A stretch of 64,000 bases of DNA from Bifidobacterium callitrichidarum (GCF_003129905.1 NZ_QFFM01000007.1:61419-125418); one strand, 5' to 3'; positions 45,391 to 55,158 are shown, counted from the first letter of the stretch. Notes: a model not told the origin generated them from the sequence alone. Made by a program: numbers and translations.

Positions 45391-46092
45391 TCAACGTTCA
45401 CGTTCCCATTCGTCGGTGTCCGCGATGGCTGGGCCGTGGTTGTATTCCAGCAGCCGCCAGCGCACCGAGCCGTCCGGCAGGTCCATCGGCACCAGTCGCG
45501 CCCAATGGGCGTTGCGCATGGAGACCACGGACGCGAACGAGGGATCCACCTGGCTCAGGCCCAGCAGCGTCTGCAGGGTCTGGGCGATCCATGCGCCGTG
45601 CGAGAACACGAACAGGTCCGTATCCTCCCCGGCACGCGAGGACCAATCCTCAAGGGCCTCCACGCCGCGCGCGCCCACATGCTCCTTGGGTTCGGCACCG
45701 TATTTGAGCTCGCCGCCGCGGTGCTCCATCCAGGAGCGGAAGTCCTCGGGGTACCGTTCGGCCAGTTCGGACACGGCGTGGCCGTCCCAGTCGCCGAAGC
45801 TACGTTCACGCACACGCTCGTCGTCGTGCACCTCGGCACCGCCCAGCACGTCCGCGAAGGCCTGTGCGGTGGCGTGCGCGCGGGAGAGGTCGGAGCATAC
45901 GATGATGCGGTCGCTGGTCTCCGGCCTGCGGTCCACGTAGAGGTCCTTCAGGGCCGCCGCGGTCTGGCGCACCTGCCATTGGCCGACGGCGTCGAGCGGG
46001 ATATCCACCTGCCCCTGCAGTTTGTGGGCCGCGTTGTAGGACGTGCGGCCGTGGCGGATCAGGAAGATGGAGCGAACATGACGGGTAGCCAT
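45391..46092 (-). CDS. Histidine phosphatase (phosphoglycerate-mutase superfamily)
   Basis: This 233-residue cytoplasmic protein has the catalytic LIRHGRTSYN motif (His14), the arginine-containing CSDLSRAHATAQAF, the acidic RERSFGDWDGH and the second histidine in FVFSHGAWI. It belongs to the broad-specificity histidine phosphatases rather than to glycolytic mutase, as the mutase-specific segments are missing. The start ATG at 46092 has AGGAA 5 bp upstream. It follows rsfS by 19 bp in the glmU operon, an order common in actinobacteria, where the third gene is often annotated as a mutase-like phosphatase of unknown substrate. Confidence 0.87.
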   Translation of the reverse strand: MATRHVRSIFLIRHGRTSYNAAHKLQGQVDIPLDAVGQWQVRQTAAALKDLYVDRRPETSDRIIVCSDLSRAHATAQAFADVLGGAEVHDDERVRERSFGDWDGHAVSELAERYPEDFRSWMEHRGGELKYGAEPKEHVGARGVEALEDWSSRAGEDTDLFVFSHGAWIAQTLQTLLGLSQVDPSFASVVSMRNAHWARLVPMDLPDGSVRWRLLEYNHGPAIADTDEWERER

Positions 46093-46111
46093 GGGATTCC
46101 TACCTTTCGCG

Positions 46112-46507
46112 TCAGTCGACCGGCACCGCGGCCGTTTCGGGGTGCGCCAGCTGCAGGTCGATGGTCTCGCAGTCCTTCCACAGGCGTTCCAGCCCGTAGA
46201 ATTCGCGGGATTCCTCGTGCATGACGTGGATCACGAAGTCGCCGTAGTCGAGCAGCACCCACTGGCCTTCGGTCAGGCCTTCGCGGGAGCGGGGCTGGCG
46301 GCCGTCGCACTTCAAGTAGAGATCCTTTTCGATCTCCTCAGCCACGGCCAGCACCTGGCGTTCGTTGGAAGCGCCGGCGATCATCATGATGTCGGTGATG
46401 CCGAGCAGGTCGGCCACGTCGAAGGCCACGATGTCCGTGGCTTTGATGCGGTCGGCGGCCTCGGCGGCCAGACGGACAGCGTTGATGGAGTCCTGGAGTG
46501 CCGGCAT
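46112..46507 (-). CDS. rsfS: Ribosome silencing factor RsfS
   Basis: RsfS binds ribosomal protein uL14 on the large subunit and blocks subunit joining when nutrients are low. The 131-residue protein has the family segments DIVAFDVADLLGITDIMMIAGASNERQV and GQWVLLDYGDFVIHVMHEESREFYGLERLW. The start ATG at 46507 is 2 bp after the glmU stop, and GGGAG in the end of glmU serves as ribosome site. The symbol follows the family; the function is inferred from homologues. Confidence 0.93.
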   Translation of the reverse strand: MPALQDSINAVRLAAEAADRIKATDIVAFDVADLLGITDIMMIAGASNERQVLAVAEEIEKDLYLKCDGRQPRSREGLTEGQWVLLDYGDFVIHVMHEESREFYGLERLWKDCETIDLQLAHPETAAVPVD

Positions 46508-46509
46508 GA

Positions 46510-47892
46510 TCAGCGCTCCCAGGCGGGCTTCCAGCCCTCGACGTTGTGCTGCGTGTTCTCGGAGTAGACCATCGTGTCGCTGGGCACGGCGTGGCGCACC
46601 ACGGAGCCGGCGCCGGTGGTGACGTTGTCGCCCACCTCGACCGGGGCCACGAACAGGTTGCCGGCACCCACATGGCAGCCGGAGCCGATCACAGTGCGGT
46701 TCTTGTGCACGCCGTCGTAGTTGGCGGTGATGGTGCCGCCGCCGATGTTGGTGTGGTCGCCGAGCTGGGCGTCGCCCACGTAGCTCAGGTGCGGCACCTT
46801 GGTGCCGTTGCCGATGTGAGCCTTCTTCATCTCCACGAACGCGCCGGCCTTGGCGTCCTCGCCGAACACGTTGCCGGGGCGCAGGTACGTCCACGGGCCG
46901 ATATTCGTGCGGGCGCCGATATGCGATTCCTGCACACGGGAGCGTTCGACCGTCGCACCCTCGTCCACCACGGCGTCGATGAGGGTGGTGTACGGGCCCA
47001 CGACGGCGTCCTCGCCGATCACCGTACGACCCTGCAGGAAGGAGCCGGGCAGGATGGTGGCGTCGCGGCCAATGGTCACATCGTCCTCGATCCAGGTGGT
47101 CTCCGGGTCAAGGATGGTCACGCCTTCGCGCATCCAGTGCTCGCAGACGCGACGGTTGTAGGTGCGGGCCAGCGCGGCCAGCTGCACACGATCATTCACG
47201 CCCTCCACGGTAAGCGGGTCGGGAGCGGTGAATGCGCCGACCTTGCCGGCGGAACGGGCGGTTTCCAGCGCGTCGGTCAGGTAGAACTCGCCCTGGGCGT
47301 TGTTGGACTTGAGGTCGGCGATGGCGCGGGCCAGCAGCTCGGCGTCGAACACGTAGACGGAGGTGTTCACCTCCTGCACGGCCAGTTCGCTGCGGTTGGC
47401 GTCCTTCTGCTCCACGATGCGCAGCACGTTGCCCTCGCGGTCGCGGATGATGCGGCCATAGCCGGTCGGGTCGTCGAGGATGGTGGTGAGCACGGTGGCG
47501 CCGTTGCCGGATGCGGTGTGGAATTCCACCAGCTTGCGCAGGGTATCGCTGTCGAGCAGCGGCATGTCGGACGCGGCGATGAGCACGGGGCCTTCGATGC
47601 CGCCGTTTTCGGCAAGCTGGGCCATCGCGCACTGCACGGCGCGGCCGGTGCCGGGGATATCGTCCTGGTTGACGATGGTGACGTGCTCGTCATAGGAACG
47701 GGCGGCCTCGGCCACGCGCTCGGCCTGGAAGTGCACCACCACGGCCAACGTGGCGGGATCCAGCGCGGCCACCGAATTCATGACCCTGTTCAGGAAGGTT
47801 TTGCCTGCGAACGTGTGCAGTACCTTCGGTTTGTTGGAACGCATGCGGGTGCCCTCGCCGGCGGCGAGGACGATGGCTGCGGAGAGTGCCAT
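46510..47892 (-). CDS. glmU: Bifunctional N-acetylglucosamine-1-phosphate uridyltransferase/glucosamine-1-phosphate acetyltransferase
   Basis: GlmU makes UDP-GlcNAc for peptidoglycan. The 460-residue protein has the pyrophosphorylase signature AAIVLAAGEGTRMRSNKPKVLH at the N-terminus and QDDIPGTGRAVQCAM. A left-handed beta-helix of hexapeptide repeats follows (about 255-440), with the acetyltransferase segments YLRPGN and GTITANYDG. The start ATG at 47892 has GAAGGG about 13 bp upstream, so the ribosome site is weak. It heads the operon with rsfS and the phosphatase. Both activities look intact. Confidence 0.96.
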   Translation of the reverse strand: MALSAAIVLAAGEGTRMRSNKPKVLHTFAGKTFLNRVMNSVAALDPATLAVVVHFQAERVAEAARSYDEHVTIVNQDDIPGTGRAVQCAMAQLAENGGIEGPVLIAASDMPLLDSDTLRKLVEFHTASGNGATVLTTILDDPTGYGRIIRDREGNVLRIVEQKDANRSELAVQEVNTSVYVFDAELLARAIADLKSNNAQGEFYLTDALETARSAGKVGAFTAPDPLTVEGVNDRVQLAALARTYNRRVCEHWMREGVTILDPETTWIEDDVTIGRDATILPGSFLQGRTVIGEDAVVGPYTTLIDAVVDEGATVERSRVQESHIGARTNIGPWTYLRPGNVFGEDAKAGAFVEMKKAHIGNGTKVPHLSYVGDAQLGDHTNIGGGTITANYDGVHKNRTVIGSGCHVGAGNLFVAPVEVGDNVTTGAGSVVRHAVPSDTMVYSENTQHNVEGWKPAWER

Positions 47893-47966
47893 AACTGACG
47901 TGTTTCCCTTCGTTCGTGAGGATTCGACGCGGCCCGTTTTCGGGCCGTGTCACTGCAGAAAACAAT

Positions 47967-47998
47967 AGACGGCCGCCCGGATGTCCGGACGACCGTCT
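47967..47998 (-). terminator. Terminator of tRNA-Gln
   Basis: Outer arms AGACGG/CCGTCT and inner arms CCGGA/TCCGG form a hairpin 5 bp after the tRNA. A further CGGCCCG-TTTT-CGGGCCG hairpin lies at 47930-47947 in the glmU leader. Confidence 0.6.
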
Positions 47999-48003
47999 GA
48001 TCG

Positions 48004-48074
48004 CTCCCCCACCTGGATTCGAACCAAGACAAAGGGTTCCAAAGACCCGTGTGCTGCCATTACACCATGGGGGA
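48004..48074 (-). tRNA. tRNA-Gln (anticodon TTG)
   Basis: The minus-strand gene has acceptor TCCCCCA/TGGGGGA with discriminator G, anticodon loop CTTTGGA (anticodon TTG) and T-arm TTGGTTCGAATCCAG. Its length is 71 nt. CCA is not encoded. Confidence 0.93.
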
Positions 48075-48195
48075 ATCGTGGGCGCTTGGCCCACAAGTGT
48101 TCATTTATACCATACGAATCGGAGTCGGCGCAATCCGCTGCCCCGACACGGACTTTCCATGGGCGTCAAAGAGACGTCATACAGACGTCCTGACG

Positions 48196-49218
48196 TCACG
48201 CGAAGAGGAAGCCCTGGCCGTGGTGTTCGGGGTAGGTGTCGAACAGCTCGGCCACCGAACCGTCCTCGAACACGGCGCGGATGGCGCTGGCCAGCAGCGG
48301 CGCGATGGACAGGACAGTCAGGCCGTCCCAGCGCTTCTCCTCGGGGATCGGCACGGTGTCGGTGAGGACCACCTCGCGTGCGCCGCAGTTCTTGAGACGC
48401 TCGACCGCGGGGCCGGAGAGCACGCCGTGCGTGGCGACCACGGTCACGGACTTGGCGCCGGCCTCCTGCAGCACGCGGCAGGCTCCGGCGATGGTGCCGG
48501 CCGTGTCGATGAGGTCGTCCACGAGCACGCAGTCCTTGCCGAGCACGTCGCCGACCACGCGGTTGGCGACGGCCTGGTTCGGACGGGTGATGTCACGGGT
48601 CTTGTGCACGAAGGCGAGCGGGCCGCCGCCGAGGCGCTGGGCCCACTGTTCGGCCACACGGATGCGGCCGGCGTCCGGGGAGACGACGGCGACGTTGTCC
48701 AGGTGGCCCTGGAAACGGTCACGGATGTAGTCGACCAGCACCGGCATGGCGATGAGGTGGTCCACCGGGCCATCGAAGAAGCCCTGGGACTGGGCCGCGT
48801 GCAGGTCCACGGACATGATGCGGTCGGCGCCTGCGGTCTTGAGCAGGTCGAAGATGAGACGGCAGGAAATGGGCTCGCGGCCGCGGTGCTTCTTATCCTG
48901 ACGGGAATAACCGAGCAGCGGGCACACGGCGGTGACGGAACGGGCGGAGGCGCGCTTCAGCGCGTCGATCATGATGAGCTGCTCCATGATCGCCTTGTTG
49001 ATGGGCTGGTAGTGGCTCTGGAGCACGAACACGTCGGCACCGCGAACCGATTCGGTGTATCGGACGTACATCTCGCCGTTGGCGAAGTCATAGGCCGTGG
49101 TCTCCAGCAGGTCGATTCCCAGCTGCTCGGCGACATCTTCGGCTAGTTTCGGATGAATCCTTCCCGTGACGAGAATCAGATTCTTATCGGGCTTCCCTTC
49201 GAGGATTGCGCTCACCAT
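48196..49218 (-). CDS. prs: Ribose-phosphate pyrophosphokinase
   Basis: Prs makes PRPP from ribose-5-phosphate and ATP for nucleotide, His and Trp synthesis. The 340-residue protein has the catalytic flexible loop region YSRQDKKHRGREPISCRL, MSVDLHAAQSQGFFDGPVDHL and the PRPP-binding loop CVLVDDLIDTAGTI. The start is ATG 49218 (MVSAIL) or the following GTG; GGGAG precedes both closely. It is a single gene between tRNA-Gln and the acyltransferase gene, transcribed in the same direction. A GACGTCA/TGACGTC hairpin (48173-48197) overlaps its stop codon and may terminate it. Confidence 0.96.
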   Translation of the reverse strand: MVSAILEGKPDKNLILVTGRIHPKLAEDVAEQLGIDLLETTAYDFANGEMYVRYTESVRGADVFVLQSHYQPINKAIMEQLIMIDALKRASARSVTAVCPLLGYSRQDKKHRGREPISCRLIFDLLKTAGADRIMSVDLHAAQSQGFFDGPVDHLIAMPVLVDYIRDRFQGHLDNVAVVSPDAGRIRVAEQWAQRLGGGPLAFVHKTRDITRPNQAVANRVVGDVLGKDCVLVDDLIDTAGTIAGACRVLQEAGAKSVTVVATHGVLSGPAVERLKNCGAREVVLTDTVPIPEEKRWDGLTVLSIAPLLASAIRAVFEDGSVAELFDTYPEHHGQGFLFA

Positions 49219-49330
49219 TACTCCCAACGTGTGGTCTCGTTAGTGCAGTTCTTCAGTCTAGCTGTTCTTGAAGACCATGGGGGTATCGCTGCGTTGCCCG
49301 CCGCGTCCCACATGGATCGACTGCGGATAC

Positions 49331-51292
49331 TCAGCGGCTGTCGCCGGTCCAGTGCTTCAGGGCCTGCTTGACGGCCTGGGCGTAGGTGTCGCTGTCCATG
49401 CTCGGGTGGATGCCGTCCGAACCGAGCACCTGTGGGTTGGCGTTCGCGGCGGCGTCCCAGTCCACCAGCACCACGTTGTCCGGGTGCGCGGCGGCATAGT
49501 CGGCAAGTACCTGGTTGGTGGGCGGAATCCATGTGCGGTCACCGTGCGCGTTGACCAGCACGAGCACGCGATCCGGCCCGATCAGGTCGTGAATCTGGTC
49601 CAACTCGTCGGCGGTGATGGCGGAATTGGTGCCCAAACCCACCAGCACCCATTGGCGCAACGTTCCGGCGGCCAGGTCGTTCTGGATCAGTTCGGGGGCC
49701 ACCAGGATGGAGCGGGAGACCTCGGCGTCGGTCTGGATACCGGGGAACACACTGGACAGCCCCTGTGAAGAGGCCAGCATCACCGAGTCGCCGATGGCGG
49801 TGATCTCATCACCAGTGGGCATGGCGAACTTGGGCTTGGGCGGCTGCGGCACGCGATGGCGGATCAGCACATGCTCCTTTTTCTGGGTCTCTTCCAGCTG
49901 ACGAGCCTGTTCCTCCAATTGCATCTGCATGGCGGTCTTGGCCGGCGCGTTCGCCACGCCCTGGACCGCGCCGAACAGCGATGCGGCCAGCAGCACGTCC
50001 ACGATGACCGCGCGTACGATGTGCGCGGCGCCAGGTTTGCGAATCGGCAGGATGACGAACAGTGCGGAGCGGGACGCAGCGGGCTTCTCGACCATGAGCC
50101 AGGAGATGGTCACAGCCACCGCGGTGAGCAGGGCCGCCATGGCCAGCGGCCAGGGGCCGGGCACGGGGAACAGCTTCGGCGCCAGCGCGCGGGCGAGCAG
50201 CCACAACGGCCAGTGCCACAGGTAGATGCCGTAGGAATAGGTGCCAAGCGCCTTGAGCGGGAGGAAGACCATGAGGTCCTGCATCCAGGAATCCTGGCAG
50301 ATCGTGCCGGCGATGAGCAGGACGGACAGCAGGCTGGAGGCGATAATGCCGCCCCGGAAGGCGAAATCGTCCTGCTTGCCGATCACGGCCATGGTCACCA
50401 AAGCGATGAGGCTCAGGAAGGCGAGGACCGGCGCGACGGCGCGCCAGACGCGCACATGCAGCGGTTCGGGCACATGCAGCGTATCCGGCTGCTGGGTGAC
50501 GTCGTCCGGCAACGGCACGGATATGGGCATGGGCACCGGCGGAACCGGAGCCACTCCCCCATCGGACCGGGCGGATCGGACCGAACGGGGCACGGGCTTG
50601 GGGCGCGGGTGGTTACGTTCGGATGCGGTGACCCACCAGGCCAAAGCGAGGCCAAGCATAAGGCCGAGGGCGTGGGTGTCAGTGCCGAAGTAGACGCGGG
50701 TGGGGTCGCCGCCGGGACGGTACAGGGTCCACATGCCGTAGCCGCTGCCGGCCGCCAGGGCCAACGGAATAAGCGCGGCGAGATGACTGCGCCGGATCTT
50801 CCACATGAGCCACGCGAGCAGGGGCACCACCACGTAGAACTGCATAAGTACGCCGATGAACCATAGGTGGCGGAATACCTGCGGGTTCATCTGGTCGAAA
50901 TAGCTTTGGCCGCCGGCGATGGCATACCAGTTGTAGCAGCCGAGCAGCACGGTGATGATCTGGTCGCGCACGGAGACCAGCAGGTCATGGTCGAACAGCC
51001 ATCCGGCCGAGACGATGACCGGGATAAGCAGGAACAGCGCCGGGTAGAGGCGCACGGCGCGCTTGGGGATGTACCGGACGAGGTTCAGCGAACCGCTGCG
51101 GGCCAGCGAGCGGAACAGGCTCACGCCGATGAGGAATCCGGAGACGGTGAAGAACACGTCCACGCCGTAGAATCCGCCCGGCAACACCTGCTGCATGCAG
51201 TGATACAGCACGATGGCGATGAGCGCCAGCCCCTTGATACCGTCCAGTCCTATGTAATGCCCGCCGAACTGTCTGCGCGCCGCTGTTGTCAC
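49331..51292 (-). CDS. OatA-like acyltransferase with C-terminal SGNH domain
   Basis: This 653-residue membrane protein combines an acyltransferase-3 domain (about 10-430, ten or more membrane helices; FGGHYIGLDGIKGLALIAIVLYH, FFTVSGFLIG, YGIYLWHWPLWLL) with an extracytoplasmic SGNH-hydrolase domain (about 520-653; ITAIGDSVMLASSQ, GLGTNSA, DGIHPSMDSD). Proteins of this build O-acetylate peptidoglycan or other surface glycans. A proline-rich loop of about 70 residues lies in the middle. The start is uncertain; GTG 51292 follows AGAGAA, and upstream candidates fall in a hairpin. The acetyl acceptor is unknown. Confidence 0.88.
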   Translation of the reverse strand: MTTAARRQFGGHYIGLDGIKGLALIAIVLYHCMQQVLPGGFYGVDVFFTVSGFLIGVSLFRSLARSGSLNLVRYIPKRAVRLYPALFLLIPVIVSAGWLFDHDLLVSVRDQIITVLLGCYNWYAIAGGQSYFDQMNPQVFRHLWFIGVLMQFYVVVPLLAWLMWKIRRSHLAALIPLALAAGSGYGMWTLYRPGGDPTRVYFGTDTHALGLMLGLALAWWVTASERNHPRPKPVPRSVRSARSDGGVAPVPPVPMPISVPLPDDVTQQPDTLHVPEPLHVRVWRAVAPVLAFLSLIALVTMAVIGKQDDFAFRGGIIASSLLSVLLIAGTICQDSWMQDLMVFLPLKALGTYSYGIYLWHWPLWLLARALAPKLFPVPGPWPLAMAALLTAVAVTISWLMVEKPAASRSALFVILPIRKPGAAHIVRAVIVDVLLAASLFGAVQGVANAPAKTAMQMQLEEQARQLEETQKKEHVLIRHRVPQPPKPKFAMPTGDEITAIGDSVMLASSQGLSSVFPGIQTDAEVSRSILVAPELIQNDLAAGTLRQWVLVGLGTNSAITADELDQIHDLIGPDRVLVLVNAHGDRTWIPPTNQVLADYAAAHPDNVVLVDWDAAANANPQVLGSDGIHPSMDSDTYAQAVKQALKHWTGDSR

Positions 51293-51368
51293 TGTCACTT
51301 CTCTTGCTCTCGTACCACTCGTTTCTCGCTTGGTATTACAGCAATAGACGGCGACACCGCGGCCTGTG

Positions 51369-51404
51369 GCCGGTGCCATGCCTCCGTGCGGAAGCGGCAC
51401 CGGC
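51369..51404 (-). terminator. Terminator of the DUF1846 gene
   Basis: A perfect 9-bp stem (GCCGGTGCC / GGCACCGGC) with an 18-nt loop lies 21 bp after the DUF1846 stop codon, before the acyltransferase start. Confidence 0.6.
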
Positions 51405-51424
51405 CGGCCGTCGCATGACAGACC

Positions 51425-52918
51425 TTATTTGTGATACAGGCTCACGCGCTCGTATTTGGGTTCGCAGCATACGTTGATGCCGAGTTTGCGGTACAGGGCC
51501 TCGTCCGTGGAGGAGATGATCACGGAGAAGAAGGCGTCGGCTCCGCGCAGCTGTCCGAGCCCCGCGATCACGCGGGCGGCCTCGGGGCTGGTGGCGCTGG
51601 TGATGGACAGCGCGATAAGCGTCTCGTCGGAATGCAGGCGACGGTTGGCGCTGTTGAGATGCTCGGTCTTGAGCTTGCAGATCGGTTCGATGGCGGCGTC
51701 GTCAATCACCGGCAGATCGTCGTCCACACCCGTGACCTTCTTGAGCGCGTTCATGAGCAGGGCGCTGGCCGCGCCGAGCAGCACGCCGGTCTTGCCGGTG
51801 ACGAGGCGCCCGTCGGGCAGGACCATCGCACCCACCGGGCCCCCGGTCATCTGTTCCTTGGCGAGCGCCGCGGCGCGTGCGGGTGAGAGGTCCTCGTCCA
51901 CGCCGGCCTTCTTCATGATGGAGCGCAGGCGTTCGACCTGCTCCTCTCCGGTGCCGGTGCGCTTCAGGTTCACGCATGCGGTGAAGTAGCGGCGCACGAT
52001 TTCGAGCTTGGCGGCCTCACGGCATGCCTCGTCGTCGCAAATGGCGTAGCCGGCCATGTTGACGCCCATGTCGGTGGGGCTCTGGTACGGGCTTTCGCCC
52101 ATGATACGTTCCATCATGGCCTTGAGCACGGGGAATGCCTCGACGTCGCGGTTGTAGTTGACGGTGGTCTCGCCGTGGGCCTCGAGGTGGAACGGGTCGA
52201 TGATGTTGGCGTCGTCCAGGTCCACGGTGGCGGCCTCGTACGCGATGTTGACCGGATGGTTCAGTGGCAGGTTCCAGATCGGGAAGGTCTCGTATTTGGC
52301 GTATCCGGCCTGGATGCCGCGGCGATGCTCATGGTAGAGCTGGCTCAGGCAGGTGGCGAGTTTGCCGGAGCCGGGGCCGGGCGCGGTGACCACAACTAGC
52401 GGACGGCTGGTTTCGATGTAGTCGTTCCTGCCATAGCCGTCCTCGGAAACGATGCGTTCGATGTCGTGCGGGTAGCCGGCGATCGGGTAATGCAGGTAGC
52501 AGGTGACGCCCAGCTGCTCGAGGCGGTGGCGGTAGGCGTCGGCGGCCGGCTGGCCGGCGTACTGGGTGAGCACCACGGACTTCGCGAGGAAGCCGCGGGA
52601 GCGGAAGATGTCGATGAGTCGCAGCACGTCCTCGTCATAGGGGATGCCGAGGTCGCCGCGGGTCTTGCCCTGCTGGATATGATTGGCGTTGATTGCGATG
52701 ACGATCTCCACCTCCGCGGCCATGCTTTCGAGCATGCGGAACTTGGTGTCCGGCTCGAAGCCGGGAAGCACGCGGGAGGCGTGGTAGTCGTCGAAGAGCT
52801 TGCCGCCGAATTCCAGATACAGCTTGCCGCCGAATTGGGCGATGCGCTTCCTGATGTTGTCGGCCTGCAGAGCGATGTACTTGTCGTTGTCGAATCCCTG
52901 TCGCATGTGGGTCGGCAT
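51425..52918 (-). CDS. DUF1846 family protein
   Basis: This 497-residue soluble protein belongs to DUF1846, a conserved family whose biochemical role is not established. Recognisable segments are GFDNDKYIALQADNIRKRI, LYLEFGGKLFDDYHASRVLPGF, VVVTAPGPGSGKLATCLSQLYHE (a P-loop-like stretch), AGYAKYETFPIWNLPLNHPVN and CVSLYHK-like end. ATG 52918 has GGAAGGA directly upstream; ATG 52906 (MRQGFDND) matches the usual family N-terminus and may be the true start. It is a single gene with its own terminator. Confidence 0.88.
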   Translation of the reverse strand: MPTHMRQGFDNDKYIALQADNIRKRIAQFGGKLYLEFGGKLFDDYHASRVLPGFEPDTKFRMLESMAAEVEIVIAINANHIQQGKTRGDLGIPYDEDVLRLIDIFRSRGFLAKSVVLTQYAGQPAADAYRHRLEQLGVTCYLHYPIAGYPHDIERIVSEDGYGRNDYIETSRPLVVVTAPGPGSGKLATCLSQLYHEHRRGIQAGYAKYETFPIWNLPLNHPVNIAYEAATVDLDDANIIDPFHLEAHGETTVNYNRDVEAFPVLKAMMERIMGESPYQSPTDMGVNMAGYAICDDEACREAAKLEIVRRYFTACVNLKRTGTGEEQVERLRSIMKKAGVDEDLSPARAAALAKEQMTGGPVGAMVLPDGRLVTGKTGVLLGAASALLMNALKKVTGVDDDLPVIDDAAIEPICKLKTEHLNSANRRLHSDETLIALSITSATSPEAARVIAGLGQLRGADAFFSVIISSTDEALYRKLGINVCCEPKYERVSLYHK

Positions 52919-53106
52919 TCCTTCCAAAACGTCGTCGTAAAAACTAAAAAATTATACCGGAAAACGTGGGTCGCCGCTCGCGACAGGGTCGTCGGAACTA
53001 CACTGGATTCTGACAGCGGTATGGGAATTTTGAGTTAGATTCGTCGGCTGCGTTCGGTTTGGCAAGTCGAAAGAATTCCCCTGAGACGACATAGGGATGT
53101 GACCGG

Positions 53107-55158
53107 ATGCGCGGAGAGGCACTCAAACTTACGAAAATGCTTCAAGGAACGAGAACTCGTTTCGTGATTCCCGTGTACCAGCGCAATTATGACTGGAAAC
53201 GAGAGCAGTGTGAACGTCTGTTCGACGATCTTGAGGATGTCGTGAAGCGGGAACGCGAGTCACACTTTTTCGGCAGCATCGTCTCTCAGACGGATGGTGA
53301 CACAAAGATCATCATTGACGGACAACAACGAATCACCACCGTTTATCTTCTGTTGGCTGCGTTACTGCGACAGATACGAGACGAAGCTATACCAGTTGGC
53401 ACGAACGACAGGCTCGCAGAATTCATCGAGGACGAATATCTTATCGACCGATATGCACGGGATGACAGTAAGCTCAAGCTCAAACTCGTAAAAGGCGATC
53501 AGGCCGCTCTTGCAAAAATCATGAATCCTAAGCAAGAAGAGGACGACAAACTGGACGGAGAATCGAACGTCACCATCAACTATCAGTTTTTCTTGAAACG
53601 CATCGCCGAATGCGGACTCGATGCCGAATCGATCGAAAGAGCAGTGGAAAAGCTGGAAATCATCGACATCCGACTTGAGAGGGACGATGATGCGCAGCTT
53701 ATCTTCGAAAGCCTCAATTCCACTGGACTGGATTTGAGCGAGGGCGACAAGATACGCAATCTCATGTTGATGAACCTTCCCGCCGAGCAGCAGGAATACC
53801 GCTACGAACACTACTGGAACGTCATGGAGCGAAATACCGCTTATGACGTAAGTGCATTCATCCGTGATTATCTGACGATGAAAACACGACGGACACCAGT
53901 CATCAACCGCGTATATCCGGAATTCCGCCAATTCGCGAAAAGCCTCGATTCCCTTGCACTACTGGAAGATCTTCTGCGATTTTCGCGCTATTACGGACGC
54001 ATCACCGGAATAATCCAGGAGCACACACAAATCGACAACGCATTGAAACGTATCAGGCTGCTCGAAATGAGCGTCGTCAATCCTTTCTTGCTTTCGCTGC
54101 TTGCCTACGCCGATGAGGGACACTTGTCCGGCAAAGATCTCGTGAAGGTTTTTAATATCGTCGAAGACTATTTGTTCCGCCGTTGGATGTGCAACATCGC
54201 GACTAACGCACTGAACAAGATCTTCGCCGGACTGCATCATGAAGTGCTGCGTGGCATGGCTACGGACGACGACTATTGCGAGTCGCTCAAGTACGCTCTG
54301 CTAAGGAGGGAAGGCAGCGGCCGGTTCCCCCGTGACGAGGAATTCCGACGAGCCTTCGACGAACGCAATATGTATGAAATCAGACGCATACGGCTGTATT
54401 TGTATGATTGTTTGGAAAACGGCGACAATGTGGAGCGCGTAAACGTCGTCGACATGTTGGAGGACGGAACATTATCCGTCGAACATATCATGCCGCAGAC
54501 TCTTTCCCGCCAGTGGCGCGATGCTTTGGGTCCTGACGCCGATGTCATTCATGACCGATGGCTCAATCGCATGGGCAACCTCACGCTCACCGGCTACAAT
54601 TCGAAATATTCGAACAGCGAGTTTGCGTCCAAGCGTGATTGCGAACATGGATTCCGCGATAGTGGACTTAAGCTCAACAGGTTTGTCGCGGACTGCGATA
54701 TTTGGGATGAGCCACATATAAGCGAACGCAACGAGCGTCTGTGGCAACGTTTCTTGGAATTATGGCCGGCGCTGAGCACCTCTTATCAGCCGGTGGCCGA
54801 AGAACGCGAAAATCATACGTTGGATGAGGATTTTATGTTCACGAATCGCAAAATCGCCGCATACACATTCCAAGGAGCGCGCCATACCGTGAAAACATGG
54901 GTCGATATGATGAGGGACGTTCTTTCCGACCTGTATGGAATCGACCCAGTCGCGTTTCGTGCGGTGGCATTTTCGGACAAGTTCCCAGCCCGTTATTTTT
55001 CGGACTCGCACCTCGAATACGGATTCGAAGTCGGCCCAGGCGTTTGGTTTAATCCCGGATCCTCTACCTCCACCAAGCTTGATGTATTGGGCAGAATTAT
55101 CGAAAAAATCGATGGAGTCGAGCCATATGATCTTTCGTTTGAACTCTATGACAAGTGA
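53107..55158 (+). CDS. GmrSD-like DUF262/DUF1524 (HNH) restriction-type protein
   Basis: This 683-residue protein has an N-terminal DUF262 (GmrS/ParB-like NTPase) domain with IPVYQRNYDWKREQCERLFDDL and the hallmark IIDGQQRITTVYLL (about 72-85). A DUF1524/HNH-like nuclease domain follows with VEHIMPQTLSRQW and LNRMGNLTLTGYNSKYSN (about 455-515). A C-terminal domain of about 120 residues (KTWVDMMRDVLSDLYG) is extra. This is the single-chain form of the GmrSD modification-dependent restriction endonucleases that attack phages with modified DNA. Base composition is visibly AT-richer than in the neighbours and codon use differs, so recent acquisition is likely. It has no partner gene. Start ATG 53107 has a weak AGGGA site. 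Confidence 0.87.
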   Translation: MRGEALKLTKMLQGTRTRFVIPVYQRNYDWKREQCERLFDDLEDVVKRERESHFFGSIVSQTDGDTKIIIDGQQRITTVYLLLAALLRQIRDEAIPVGTNDRLAEFIEDEYLIDRYARDDSKLKLKLVKGDQAALAKIMNPKQEEDDKLDGESNVTINYQFFLKRIAECGLDAESIERAVEKLEIIDIRLERDDDAQLIFESLNSTGLDLSEGDKIRNLMLMNLPAEQQEYRYEHYWNVMERNTAYDVSAFIRDYLTMKTRRTPVINRVYPEFRQFAKSLDSLALLEDLLRFSRYYGRITGIIQEHTQIDNALKRIRLLEMSVVNPFLLSLLAYADEGHLSGKDLVKVFNIVEDYLFRRWMCNIATNALNKIFAGLHHEVLRGMATDDDYCESLKYALLRREGSGRFPRDEEFRRAFDERNMYEIRRIRLYLYDCLENGDNVERVNVVDMLEDGTLSVEHIMPQTLSRQWRDALGPDADVIHDRWLNRMGNLTLTGYNSKYSNSEFASKRDCEHGFRDSGLKLNRFVADCDIWDEPHISERNERLWQRFLELWPALSTSYQPVAEERENHTLDEDFMFTNRKIAAYTFQGARHTVKTWVDMMRDVLSDLYGIDPVAFRAVAFSDKFPARYFSDSHLEYGFEVGPGVWFNPGSSTSTKLDVLGRIIEKIDGVEPYDLSFELYDK

